From contig CAMLJM010000028.1 in assembly GCA_946480475.1 (NCBI GenBank), forward strand, positions 1-31,451: DNA of 31,451 nt. The letters run 5' to 3'. The notes below the pieces were generated by a model. The model had not been told where the DNA came from, ran no database searches, and was given only the letters and a program-made list of their open reading frames with translations. Source of the DNA: an uncultured Alphaproteobacteria bacterium (lineage in GTDB: Bacteria > Pseudomonadota > Alphaproteobacteria > Micavibrionales > Micavibrionaceae). This document shows positions 23,235 to 31,150 of the stretch, one piece after another. Positions within the stretch are counted from its first letter, which is position 1, and every line of letters begins with the position of its first letter. The translations under genes were made by a program, and so were the position numbers.

Positions 23235-24572
23235 ATGACTGTTCGTGTTCGTTTTGCCCCGTCCCCCACTGGCTATATTCATGCCGGTAACGTTCGTGCC
23301 GCCATCGTAACGTGGCTGTTCGCCCGTAAGAATGGCGGTCACTTCCTGTTGCGTATCGATGATACGGATCTGGAACGCAGCAAGGATATTTACGAACAGG
23401 ATATCGAAGCCGGCATGACATGGCTGGGCCTGACATGGGATGAAAAAGCGCGTCAGCGTGACCGTAAGGATCGCTATGATGCCATGATTCAGAAACTGAA
23501 AGATGATGGCCGCCTGTACCCCTGCTGGGAGTCACAGGAAGAACTGGCACTGAAACGCAAGACCCTACTTTCACGTGGCCTGCCCCCTGTTTATGATCGT
23601 AGCGCGCTGAAGCTGACAGAAGAGCAGAAGAAATCATTCAACCACCCTCCCCACTGGCGCTTCAAAATGGAGGCCGAACCGATTGAGTGGCACGATCTGG
23701 TGCGTGGCGCGGTCAAGTTTGATGGCGCCCTGATTTCCGATCCGGTTCTGATCCGTGAGGATGGCAGCCCGCTCTATCATCTATGTTCTGTTATCGATGA
23801 TATCGACTACAAAACAACACATATCGTGCGTGGCGAAGACCATGTTTCGAACACCGCCATGCATATCCAGATGTTCAAGGCTTTCGGCGCACCATTGCCG
23901 GAATTTGCGCACCTGCCCATGATTACGGATTCTGAGGGCGGCAAGCTTTCCAAACGCCTGGGGTCATTGAGTGTCAAAGATCTGCGTGAGAACGAAGGGT
24001 TAGAGCCTATGGCCATCATCAGCCTGATGGCGCGTCTCGGTAGCTCCGACCCTATTGAGCCTTTCAGCAAACTACAGGACGTGATTGATAGTTTCGATCT
24101 TTCCAAATTTTCAAAAGGCGCGCCAAAATTCGACATGGAAGAATTGCTGCGTCTGAATGCCAAGATCATCCATGAGACGCCATTTTCTGATGTGAAAGAA
24201 CGTTTGGCTGCTCTGGGTCTTCATGATCTGGATGAAAGTTTCTGGATGGCCGTACGTCCCAATCTTTCCAAGCTGGCCGACATTAAAGACTGGTGGACCG
24301 TTGCCAACGGCCCTGTCACACCCCTTATTGATGATGCTGAGTTTATTAAACAAGCTGCCAGCCTGATGCCGCCTGCCCCGTGGGACGGCAATACATGGAA
24401 GCTCTGGACCGAAGCCGTAAAGGGTGTCACAGGCCGTAAGGGTAAAGAACTTTTCATGCCCCTTCGTAAGGCGCTGACGGGTATGGAACATGGTCCGGAA
24501 CTGGCGGTATTACTGCCGTTGATCGGTCCTGAGAAAGCCTTAAACCGTCTCGAGAAAAAGGCCGCCGCTTAA
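23235..24572 (+). CDS. gltX: Glutamate-tRNA ligase
   Basis: 445 residues. The class I signature HIGH appears as PTGYIHAGN near residue 10-18, and the KMSKS loop as KLSKR at residues 237-241 (SEGGKLSKRLGSL). Other family segments: RIDDTDLERSK, YPCWESQEEL and HIVRGEDHVSNTAMHIQM. The C-terminal anticodon-binding region is short, as in the alphaproteobacterial GltX class, where genomes often carry two copies with different tRNA specificity. Whether this copy charges tRNA-Glu, tRNA-Gln or both cannot be told. GluRS is also the known target of E. coli HipA, encoded elsewhere in this window. Its 3' end overlaps the convergent RNB-domain gene by 4 bp. Confidence 0.96.
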   Translation: MTVRVRFAPSPTGYIHAGNVRAAIVTWLFARKNGGHFLLRIDDTDLERSKDIYEQDIEAGMTWLGLTWDEKARQRDRKDRYDAMIQKLKDDGRLYPCWESQEELALKRKTLLSRGLPPVYDRSALKLTEEQKKSFNHPPHWRFKMEAEPIEWHDLVRGAVKFDGALISDPVLIREDGSPLYHLCSVIDDIDYKTTHIVRGEDHVSNTAMHIQMFKAFGAPLPEFAHLPMITDSEGGKLSKRLGSLSVKDLRENEGLEPMAIISLMARLGSSDPIEPFSKLQDVIDSFDLSKFSKGAPKFDMEELLRLNAKIIHETPFSDVKERLAALGLHDLDESFWMAVRPNLSKLADIKDWWTVANGPVTPLIDDAEFIKQAASLMPPAPWDGNTWKLWTEAVKGVTGRKGKELFMPLRKALTGMEHGPELAVLLPLIGPEKALNRLEKKAAA

Positions 24573-25936
24573 GGTGTTGCTTTAGGTGCAGGCACTAGCG
24601 CCGCCATAGGAGCAATAGTCTGCAACATTCTGTGCGACGCCATTTCCAGCGCAATATCAGGATCTGGCGCAACAGCCCATGTCTGGATATCACGCCCCTG
24701 CGGCGGATGAAAATTCATTCCTGCAAAATATAGATGCGTCCCCTGAAAGATCAGAGTGCGTTCCGCAACAATAGGTCTTTGCCATTTATTTTTACGGCAT
24801 AATTCATCCATGCTGCCCGCACTGGTAGTCCCCGGGTATCCCAGCGCCCGGTCAAATGGATGATGATGCTTCTGCTCGGCCAGCAATCTACCCCAGTTAT
24901 TACGCCAACCCGGGGAAAGTGTAAGGCTTTCACTACGTCTGGCCGTCTGATTGAATACCTCCGTGAAATCGATCACATCGCGACGTAATGTGCTATCCAC
25001 ATTCTGATCTGCCAGAATTTTTCCCATGACTTTTATCGTTATATAATCTCTGAAATTACGCATCGGAGATGTCAGGCGGCTATATCCTGATTTCTGGTTA
25101 TCGAGATAATTGGCAACCTTCCAGCATAGTTTGTTACATACCTGATCGAAGTGGAAATCTGGCGTTACAGACGTTTCTTCCATGTAAATACCGCGCACCT
25201 TTGTAGGTACGGACTGGTTATGGGCTTTGAAAAACTCCCCAGCCACAGTATTCGTCAAAAGCATTACTTCGTGAATGAGCGTTTCCGCCAAACTCTCATC
25301 GGAACCAGCCCCGGGGTAAAATACACGCGCCGTTGGTTTATCACCGTTAATTTTAAAATCGCCTTCGTCAGCCAGTTTTTTCTGACGCGCGCGACTTAAG
25401 CCGCGCGTAACCTCTTTCCAGGCACCTGCTTCCGCTCTGGTAATATCAAGCTGCGCACGTAAGGGTTGGAAATCACATTGTTTCCCGCTGGTAAAAGCAG
25501 ACCGAAAAATCCGGTAATTCTTGATAGAGAAAGATTTATCCAGTTCTATGCGAAATGTTATGGCTGGTCTTGCTTTACCTTCATGCAGACTGACATAGCG
25601 GTCAAGGAACGTTTCCGGGAACATACGTTGCAATTTACGGCGGCCCAGTTCTTTTTCTTCGCCACGGGCGCGCGCCACTTGCTCGATAATGCTGGCCTCT
25701 GGAATCATTGAAGGAACATCCGCTATGCTGGTTTTTATCAACCAGCCAGTTCCCAGCGATCGAATCCAAAGCCCATCGTCTATAATTCTGGTTCCGCGCG
25801 GATCAATGGTAATGCCAGCTTCCGCAGGTCGTGCATTTACTACATTGCGTAAACGTTCCGCCGGATCGAAATCCAGCGGTGTCTCCGGCTCCATAGGCAC
25901 AACTGGACGTGGCCTGGGTGGCTTATTGCGGCTCAT
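24569..25936 (-). CDS. Divergent stand-alone RNB-domain (RNase II-like) protein
   Basis: 455 residues from the ATG at 25936, which has a GGGAG ribosome site; the open frame runs further upstream into the divergent methyltransferase gene and is rejected there. After a Pro/Arg-rich N-terminus, residues 42-57 read ITIDPRGTRIIDDGLW, matching the RNB active-site block. Asp45, Asp53 and Asp54 are kept, but the residue equivalent to RNase II Asp207 is Ile51. Further RNB features: LIKTSIADVPSMI, RPAITFRIELDKSFSIKNYRIFRS, TLIHEVMLLTNTVAGEFF. No cold-shock or S1 RNA-binding domain is evident, unlike canonical RNase II/R. It may be a specialised or inactive exoribonuclease. Confidence 0.75.
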   Translation of the reverse strand: MSRNKPPRPRPVVPMEPETPLDFDPAERLRNVVNARPAEAGITIDPRGTRIIDDGLWIRSLGTGWLIKTSIADVPSMIPEASIIEQVARARGEEKELGRRKLQRMFPETFLDRYVSLHEGKARPAITFRIELDKSFSIKNYRIFRSAFTSGKQCDFQPLRAQLDITRAEAGAWKEVTRGLSRARQKKLADEGDFKINGDKPTARVFYPGAGSDESLAETLIHEVMLLTNTVAGEFFKAHNQSVPTKVRGIYMEETSVTPDFHFDQVCNKLCWKVANYLDNQKSGYSRLTSPMRNFRDYITIKVMGKILADQNVDSTLRRDVIDFTEVFNQTARRSESLTLSPGWRNNWGRLLAEQKHHHPFDRALGYPGTTSAGSMDELCRKNKWQRPIVAERTLIFQGTHLYFAGMNFHPPQGRDIQTWAVAPDPDIALEMASHRMLQTIAPMAALVPAPKATP

Positions 25937-26048
25937 GAAAAACTCCCTGCAACCGAACAATAATATGTAAATCTTTGATGTGCAAATAAATTTATAAAAT
26001 TTGCCTACTATGCTGGAAAAGAATAGAAAAATGGCCATAGAGGCAAAA

Positions 26049-26816
26049 ATGACCGGTACAGACAAATCCATTCCTATCGAAGCACGACCCGGCCCTGTCG
26101 TGATCCTGGTTGATCCGCAGATGGGCGAGAATATTGGTGCCACCGCCCGGGCCATGCTGAACTGCGGCGTGACAGAATTACGTCTGGTGAACCCTCGTGA
26201 TGGCTGGCCGAATGACCGCGCCGTATCCATGTCATCTGGTGCACTGGATCGCATGCCCCCCGTACGGGTCTTCAGTACAACGGCAGAGGCAATCGCTGAC
26301 CTGCATTACGTTTATGCCACGACGGCACGCCCCCGCGACATGGTCAAGGAAGTTTTCACCCCCCGCACCGCAGCCGAAGATATGCGTACCCGTCATGATC
26401 GTGGTGAGCGGATAGGCTTATTATATGGCGCTGAACGGATGGGGTTGGTGAATGAGGATATCGCCCTTTCGAGCGCCGTCATTACCATTCCCCTTAATCC
26501 CGGATTTTCATCACTGAACCTGGGCCAAGCCGTTCTGCTAACCTGTTACGAATGGCTTATGACAGGCGATAAAACACCGGGGCAACAACTTGTCATCGGC
26601 GACACGCCGCCCGCCACGCAAGCGGATATGGATGCCCTATACCAGAGACTGGAAAGCGCATTGGAAGAAAACCGCTTTTTCCGTGCGCCAGAAATGAAGC
26701 CCACTGTTGTGCGCAATCTGCGAGCGCTGCTGGTGCGTTCTCAAATGACACAGCAAGAAGTGAATACGTTTCATGGCATTATCAGCGCCCTGACAGGGAA
26801 GAAGCTTAATCGTTGA
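26049..26816 (+). CDS. trmJ: TrmJ-like SPOUT RNA methyltransferase
   Basis: 255 residues from the ATG at 26049, chosen because it alone has a good ribosome site (AGAGG, five bases upstream); in-frame starts exist back to 26001. SPOUT/SpoU motifs in order: NIGATARAMLNCGVTELRLVNP (motif 1), IGLLYGAERMGLVNEDI (motif 2) and ITIPLNPGFSSLNLGQAVLL (motif 3, AdoMet-binding knot). TrmJ makes the 2'-O-methyl mark at position 32 of tRNAs; the C-terminal extension fits. Exact substrate is inferred. It is divergent from the RNB-domain gene. Confidence 0.87.
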   Translation: MTGTDKSIPIEARPGPVVILVDPQMGENIGATARAMLNCGVTELRLVNPRDGWPNDRAVSMSSGALDRMPPVRVFSTTAEAIADLHYVYATTARPRDMVKEVFTPRTAAEDMRTRHDRGERIGLLYGAERMGLVNEDIALSSAVITIPLNPGFSSLNLGQAVLLTCYEWLMTGDKTPGQQLVIGDTPPATQADMDALYQRLESALEENRFFRAPEMKPTVVRNLRALLVRSQMTQQEVNTFHGIISALTGKKLNR

Positions 26817-26855
26817 GCCTGTTGATTTTTCCCCGCATTCTCCTAAATCAATCTT

Positions 26856-27200
26856 ATGCCGGACAAGAATGCACTACTGCAGGAACTTGATGATATCGCT
26901 TCATGGATGGATGCTAAATTCTCCGTACCGGGGACAGATATTCGTTTTGGATTCGATTCACTCATCGGCCTGATCCCCGGCATTGGCGATACGATTGGGC
27001 TTGCAGTCTCCGGTTATATTTTTCACCGCGCCGTTCAGCATGGTGTTCCTCACCATATAAAGCTCCAGATGATATTCAATATATTCATCGACTGGGTGAT
27101 AGGTATCATCCCCTTATTGGGTGACCTATTTGATGTAAAATGGAGAGCCAATACCCGTAACGTTGCTTTGTTACGCCAGCATTTCCAGACTCTGGCTTAA
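26856..27200 (+). CDS. DUF4112 small membrane protein
   Basis: 114 residues. Two hydrophobic segments match the DUF4112 pattern: DSLIGLIPGIGDTIGLAVSG and FNIFIDWVIGIIPLLGDLFD, followed by WRANTRNVALLRQH. Family function is unknown; it should sit in the inner membrane. It follows trmJ by 39 bp, so it may share the transcript. No Shine-Dalgarno sequence; its 3' end overlaps the convergent gene by 4 bp. Confidence 0.85.
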   Translation: MPDKNALLQELDDIASWMDAKFSVPGTDIRFGFDSLIGLIPGIGDTIGLAVSGYIFHRAVQHGVPHHIKLQMIFNIFIDWVIGIIPLLGDLFDVKWRANTRNVALLRQHFQTLA

Positions 27201-27454
27201 CGCGGGCCGCCCCAGCCCTTATTAGCCAACTGCTCCATATCATAGGCAGATATGTATGTTCCGCCGCGTCTTGCTTCAAATGGCACTTCAGCCCCCTGCA
27301 ACACGGCCTCCACTTCCCTGCGATCCTGCGTCTCCCCCGCCGCTCTGAACGAACTGACCAGAATGCCTGTTCCCGCCACATCCCAATTGATACCAGCCTG
27401 ATCAAGAATGGCTGTAATTTCACCACGAATTTCTGCTTGTGTTTTTGTTGTCAT
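27197..27454 (-). CDS. Small protein of unknown function behind a palindromic promoter
   Basis: 85 residues from the ATG at 27454, preceded by GAGGG; an ATG five codons earlier falls in the palindrome and would include the ribosome site. The sequence has the layout of a small alpha/beta domain (EIRGEITAILDQAGINWDVA, then GTGILVSSFRA) and a C-terminal KGWGGPR tail. No family is recognised. It is transcribed toward DUF4112, with a 4-bp overlap, and away from a clear sigma-70-like promoter that carries a 12-bp inverted repeat, implying specific control. Confidence 0.65.
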   Translation of the reverse strand: MTTKTQAEIRGEITAILDQAGINWDVAGTGILVSSFRAAGETQDRREVEAVLQGAEVPFEARRGGTYISAYDMEQLANKGWGGPR

Positions 27455-27467
27455 TTTCAATACCCTC

Positions 27468-27510
27468 ATTAATGTGCTACTGTATTAGCACATTAATACA
27501 TTGACGGCAA
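27468..27510 (-). promoter_or_regulatory. Promoter with 12-bp palindromic operator
   Basis: Minus-strand -35 TTGCCG (27510-27505), a 17-bp spacer and -10 TAATAC (27487-27482). The -10 sits in a perfect inverted repeat ATTAATGTGCTA (27468-27479) / TAGCACATTAAT (27486-27497) with a 6-bp centre. A dimeric repressor bound there would block transcription of the 27454 gene. The same repeat could also form an RNA hairpin if transcription begins earlier. Confidence 0.6.
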
Positions 27511-27514
27511 GAAA

Positions 27515-27536
27515 TAAGGGGGCCGAAGCCCCCTTA
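27515..27536 (-). terminator. Terminator after rpsD
   Basis: Nine-bp stem TAAGGGGGC/GCCCCCTTA around a 4-base loop, followed on the minus strand by ATTTCTTG. A typical rho-independent hairpin with a modest U-rich tail, 24 bp after the rpsD stop. Confidence 0.8.
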
Positions 27537-27559
27537 CCTGTTTCAAATACGCCCGTGAA

Positions 27560-28180
27560 TTAACGGGAGTAGAATTCGATAACCAGATGCGGTTGCATCT
27601 GCGATGCGTATGGCACGTCTTCCAGTTTCGGTGTGCGCAGGAAGGTTGCTTTCAGCGCCTTCTCATCGACCTGAATATATTCAGGCACTTCGCGCTCTTG
27701 TGATTGGACTGAACCAACGATGAAGCCCAGTTGTTTGGACTTGTCCTTGATTTCAACCACGTCACCCTCTTTCACGAGGTAAGACGCAATGTTAACGCGT
27801 TTGCCGTTTACCAGTACGTGACCATGGTTCACAAGCTGGCGTGCTGCGAATACTGTGATCGCGAATTTTGCACGGTAACAAACAGCATCCAGACGACGCT
27901 CAAGCAGACCAATCAGGTTCTGGCCGTTATCGCCACGCAGACGCATAGCTTCTGCATAGTATTTACGGAATTGTTTTTCACCGATATTGCCGTAGTAACC
28001 TTTAATCTTTTGCTTGGCAGCCAGCTGAGTACCATAGTTCGACAGCTTACCACGTGCGGCGCCATGCTGACCTGGTTTTGTCTGACGTGTGTTGTACGGG
28101 GACTTCGGACGGCCCCACAGGTTACAGTTTAAACGGCGGTCAATTTTGTACTTTGACTGCGGACGTTTTTTCTCGCTCAT
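27560..28180 (-). CDS. rpsD: 30S ribosomal protein S4
   Basis: 206 residues, standard S4 length. The N-terminal part ([40 protein letters not shown]) and the S4 RNA-binding domain ([34 protein letters not shown]) are complete. S4 binds 16S rRNA early in 30S assembly. It is a single-gene unit here with its own promoter and terminator and not part of an rpoA operon, the usual alphaproteobacterial arrangement. An AAGGAAG ribosome site precedes the start. Confidence 0.98.
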   Translation of the reverse strand: MSEKKRPQSKYKIDRRLNCNLWGRPKSPYNTRQTKPGQHGAARGKLSNYGTQLAAKQKIKGYYGNIGEKQFRKYYAEAMRLRGDNGQNLIGLLERRLDAVCYRAKFAITVFAARQLVNHGHVLVNGKRVNIASYLVKEGDVVEIKDKSKQLGFIVGSVQSQEREVPEYIQVDEKALKATFLRTPKLEDVPYASQMQPHLVIEFYSR

Positions 28181-28289
28181 TTTTCTTCCTTTTCAACAAA
28201 TTGTCCCGATATCCTCATGTATTGGCGTAACAAACTATTCGTTCACGTCAACGGGGGCATAACTCACCCCTCTTTTCGGGAATGGCCGG

Positions 28290-28317
28290 AATATAAGGGT
28301 TTTCAGGGATTTGTCAA
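28290..28317 (-). promoter_or_regulatory. rpsD promoter
   Basis: Consensus -35 TTGACA (28317-28312), a 16-bp spacer and -10 TATATT (28295-28290) on the minus strand. The -35 lies inside the last codons of the upstream permease gene. The resulting leader is about 100 nt and contains a GGGG...CCCC stem near 28250-28270 that could serve S4 autoregulation; that is a guess. Confidence 0.65.
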
Positions 28318-29073
28318 ATAAATCATTGAGATACCGCGTCCCAAACAATAAAAACTGATCAGAATAATCAGGATACGACTTAACCATTTGAAATTCTTGT
28401 CATTTATTCTGTGCAGAATGGGGGCTGCTGCCGTAGTACCGCTGATGGCCGCTATCATAAATAGCAGCATCCAAATGGGGTCCAAACCATCAGGCCAGCC
28501 TTCACGCCCCGTCAGCAGCGGGATCAGGCTGCCAAAGTAAACTAATCTGACCGTGTGCATCACACTCTGGGTCATAGCCTTTGTTGCTACGATCTGATGC
28601 CGCGTCAGAGGTGCGTTATTGTAAAGCAAGTCTAAAAGAGGCCCCACCACCCCACCGGTCATCTGGATAAAAGTCAGAACCATCGCGGTCAGGAATGTCT
28701 GGCCGCGATGCATAATACTTAATGTAAAAAAACGCTGTGCTGCAACGGCTAACAAGGGGACCGAACCCACGACAACCAATGCCAAGCCCTTATCAGGCAC
28801 ATATTCGATAAAGCTGATCAGGATGACACCCGCCACGATGCCCAAACCATAGAACGGCGTTACACGCCAGACAATGTGTTTACGCCAAAGAAAACAACGC
28901 CAGCCATTGGAAACCAGTTGGATCGCCGCATGCAACACCATAGCAGACGCTACCGGCATTAAACTCAGCAGCAGCGCCATCATAATGATGCCGCCCGCCA
29001 TGCCGAATACCCCGGACAAGGTTGAGGTTAGGAAGGTCGCAACAGTAATCAGGCTTATCAGCGAAAGACTCAT
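28303..29073 (-). CDS. TauE/SafE family membrane permease
   Basis: 256 residues, strongly hydrophobic with about eight membrane segments. The N-terminal half has the family's glycine-rich motif STLSGVFGMAGGIIMMALLL, and the second half the matching repeat VLTFIQMTGGVVGPLLDLL with TKAMTQSVMHTVRLVYFG. Members export sulfite, sulfoacetate or other small organosulfur anions, or are uncharacterised; no neighbour gives the substrate. It lies upstream of rpsD on the same strand, but rpsD has its own promoter. Confidence 0.9.
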   Translation of the reverse strand: MSLSLISLITVATFLTSTLSGVFGMAGGIIMMALLLSLMPVASAMVLHAAIQLVSNGWRCFLWRKHIVWRVTPFYGLGIVAGVILISFIEYVPDKGLALVVVGSVPLLAVAAQRFFTLSIMHRGQTFLTAMVLTFIQMTGGVVGPLLDLLYNNAPLTRHQIVATKAMTQSVMHTVRLVYFGSLIPLLTGREGWPDGLDPIWMLLFMIAAISGTTAAAPILHRINDKNFKWLSRILIILISFYCLGRGISMIYLTNP

Positions 29074-29188
29074 GCCGCTGAAACTAGCAGATTCACAGTT
29101 TTCCGCCAGAAGTTATGTCATTATATTTTCTTGACGTAACTTATTTAATTCTGGTAATAAACGCCACTTTTTACCAAGAGGACTGACA

Positions 29189-29428
29189 ATGAGTGACAAT
29201 ATTGCGCGTATCAAATCCACGTTCAAAAACATCGCAGATGGCAAAATTGATCTGGGCCGCCACCATGATTTCGGGGTGACTTTGCAAGCCGGCATCAGAC
29301 TGGGACTCTTTAGCAAGGCCGCTGCAGCGGAAGTGCTGGGCGTGCAGCCCGCCCACCTATATACCAAAGCCAACGCGCTGAAACCTTCTGAAGTTCAGAA
29401 TATTTGCAAGAAGATGCAGATTCAATAA
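29189..29428 (+). CDS. Small helical protein, possible HTH-like
   Basis: 79 residues behind a strong ribosome site (AAGAGGA). Central segment LGLFSKAAAAEVLGVQPAHL followed by YTKANALKPSEV reads like a helix-turn-helix of the resolvase/MerR type (K-x-x-A-A-E-x-L-G-V), and the rest is helical and basic. No family is firmly recognised. Its transcript ends at a strong hairpin. The gene is divergent from the TauE/SafE permease. Confidence 0.65.
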   Translation: MSDNIARIKSTFKNIADGKIDLGRHHDFGVTLQAGIRLGLFSKAAAAEVLGVQPAHLYTKANALKPSEVQNICKKMQIQ

Positions 29429-29443
29429 AATAAAAGACAGAAT

Positions 29444-29468
29444 CAAAAGCCCCTTCGCGGGGCTTTTG
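29444..29468. terminator. Bidirectional terminator
   Basis: CAAAAGCCCC (29444-29453), 5-nt loop, GGGGCTTTTG (29459-29468), then GCGTTTTT. The stem is flanked by T-rich DNA on the plus strand and lies between convergent genes, so it can serve both. Confidence 0.88.
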
Positions 29469-29480
29469 CGTTTTTAGATT

Positions 29481-30482
29481 CTAAATCAGCTTACGCGCCG
29501 TCAGTTCATCTTTCAGGTAGGCGTAGTAAATCGGCGCAGCGACCACTCCGGCAATACCAAACGCCGCTTCCATTACGATCATGGCCATCAGGATTTCCCA
29601 AGCTTTAGCCCTGATCTGTCCCCCGATGATACGGGCATTAAAGAAGTACTCAAGCTTATGAATAACAATCAGATAGATCAAAGACGTCACCGCTGCAAAT
29701 GGCGACACGCTCAACCCAATCAGGAAAATTACCGTATTTGATATCAGGTTACCGATGATCGGAAGAAGCCCCACGAAGAATGTCACAGCAATCATAGTTT
29801 TCGTCAGCGGCAGCGGATGGCCCAGAGCTGGCAGCACCACCACCAAGAACACGGCCGTCAGCACTGTATTCAGCGCAGAGATACGGATCTGAGAGAATAC
29901 AATTCGCTTGAATGCATTACCGATAAATATAATACGTTCGCGCATGGCTGCCGCGAGCGGACGACGGTTTTCCTGTAGGCCGGGATTAAGAGCCACCATC
30001 GCACCGACCACCATACCGATCAGGATATGGAGCAGGAAATATCCCACATCCTTACCCACCACGCTGATTTCTTTAGCATTACCCATAAGCCAATCGGCGG
30101 TCGCTTTTTGCCATTCCTGCATACTCACGGGCAGCAATTCCTGTGTTGAAGCCGGTAAGTAACTGCGCGCTACGATAACGACATCTGCCATTTTCTGAAG
30201 CAAGGCCGAAATACTTTCAGGGCCAGCCGTCATTGAAGACGTAAATTTGAAAATACCGAGCGCAAAAGCCGAAATAACGCCTACGGCCAATAACACGACC
30301 AGGATCAGACGCCCCAGAGCAGGTATGACACCATGTCGCTCCAGCCGAAGCGCACCGAAATGGACAATCTGGTAAACCAACAAGCCGGATAGCAGTGCCG
30401 GCAGCAACCCCAAATAGAGCACAAGCAGAAGCGCCACCACAGCAGCGATTTGTGTCCAGAAATATATACGTGAAGCTTCCAT
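29481..30482 (-). CDS. AI-2E family (PerM/YdiK-like) membrane transporter
   Basis: 333 residues from the ATG at 30482, preceded by AGGTG; a GTG two codons earlier is also possible. Hydrophobic throughout with about eight segments. PF01594 features: a long amphipathic loop (residues ~85-145), ALNPGLQENRRPLAAAMRERI, ISALNTVLTAVFLVVVLPAL, VTFFVGLLPIIGNLISNTVI and a C-terminal GIAGVVAAPIYYAYLKDEL. Members include TqsA-like exporters and Na+/H+ antiporters; the name does not prove AI-2 transport. Single gene, terminators at both sides. Confidence 0.9.
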   Translation of the reverse strand: MEASRIYFWTQIAAVVALLLVLYLGLLPALLSGLLVYQIVHFGALRLERHGVIPALGRLILVVLLAVGVISAFALGIFKFTSSMTAGPESISALLQKMADVVIVARSYLPASTQELLPVSMQEWQKATADWLMGNAKEISVVGKDVGYFLLHILIGMVVGAMVALNPGLQENRRPLAAAMRERIIFIGNAFKRIVFSQIRISALNTVLTAVFLVVVLPALGHPLPLTKTMIAVTFFVGLLPIIGNLISNTVIFLIGLSVSPFAAVTSLIYLIVIHKLEYFFNARIIGGQIRAKAWEILMAMIVMEAAFGIAGVVAAPIYYAYLKDELTARKLI

Positions 30483-30549
30483 GCCCACCTGCCTTTAAAC
30501 ATGGCCATCGTAAAGCATCGTTTAGGGAAATTCCACGCTGAATAAGAAA

Positions 30550-30574
30550 AAGGCGGTGAAAAAGACACCGCCTT
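30550..30574 (-). terminator. Terminator after the DUF892 gene
   Basis: AAGGCGGTG (30550-30558), 7-nt loop, CACCGCCTT (30566-30574). On the minus strand the stem is followed by TTTTCTTATTC. It lies 12 bp after the DUF892 stop codon; T-rich DNA on the plus-strand side (CATTTTTT) would also allow use in the other direction. Confidence 0.85.
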
Positions 30575-30586
30575 CATTTTTTATGG

Positions 30587-31090
30587 TTACTCTGCCGCTT
30601 CCTGAAGAGCCTGATCGTTTATACTGTTCTCAGCCAATATACTCAGCTTTTCATCCATAGCTTTTTCCTCTGATAAAGTTTTATCAAGGATTTTTGCCGC
30701 ATCTGGCATATCCAGCTTATGGGCCAAAGCCACCAGACAGCCATATCCCGCTATTTCGTAATGCTCGACTTTTTGAGCAGCGGCAATCAACATGGCATCA
30801 CGCACGGGCCCACCCTCCACTTCTGCAATAATTTTTTTACCTTCCTCGACAAGCCCCTCCATAGCATCACATTTCATGCGCCTGAGCTTCAGGCCGCATA
30901 CTTCAGCTACGCGCTCTAATCGCTCCACCTGGGTCTCCGTTTCGCGGAGATGAGTTTCAAAAGCTTTTGCTAATTTAGGATCGGTTGAGGCCTTTGCCAT
31001 TTTAGGCAATGCTTTTGTAAGCTGTTTCTCTGCGCTGTACATATCTGACAGTTCATGAACATACGCATCATATAGTGTTTCAATTTTCAT
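30587..31090 (-). CDS. DUF892 (YciE/YciF) ferritin-like protein
   Basis: 167 residues, all helical. Ferritin-like metal ligand candidates recur in the family positions: ELSDMYSAEKQL, HLRETETQVERLERVAE, AAAQKVEHYEIAGYG and LDKTLSEEKAMDEKL. These proteins are stress-induced in enterobacteria and have a four-helix diiron fold of uncertain activity. An AAGGA ribosome site lies seven bases from the start. The upstream neighbour is an Arg/Gly-rich protein of the kind also linked to stress, but a terminator stands between them. Confidence 0.92.
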   Translation of the reverse strand: MKIETLYDAYVHELSDMYSAEKQLTKALPKMAKASTDPKLAKAFETHLRETETQVERLERVAEVCGLKLRRMKCDAMEGLVEEGKKIIAEVEGGPVRDAMLIAAAQKVEHYEIAGYGCLVALAHKLDMPDAAKILDKTLSEEKAMDEKLSILAENSINDQALQEAAE

Positions 31091-31111
31091 TTTCTTATCC
31101 TTTCATGGCTA

Positions 31112-31141
31112 TAAAAAATCCGGGGGTGGAATACCCCCGGA
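31112..31141 (-). terminator. Strong terminator after the Arg/Gly-rich protein gene
   Basis: Nine-bp stem TCCGGGGGT / ACCCCCGGA (31119-31127, 31133-31141) with a 5-nt loop. On the minus strand it is followed by TTTTTT (31118-31113). Classic intrinsic terminator. Confidence 0.93.
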
Positions 31142-31150
31142 AATGTTCAA

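Noticed and set aside
23080..23637. 185-residue minus-strand frame over the repeat and gltX start
   Set aside because: Antisense to gltX and across an extragenic repeat; no domain.
25937..26254. N-terminal extension of the RNB-domain gene
   Set aside because: It overlaps the divergent methyltransferase gene; the ATG at 25936 has a ribosome site and begins the credible protein.
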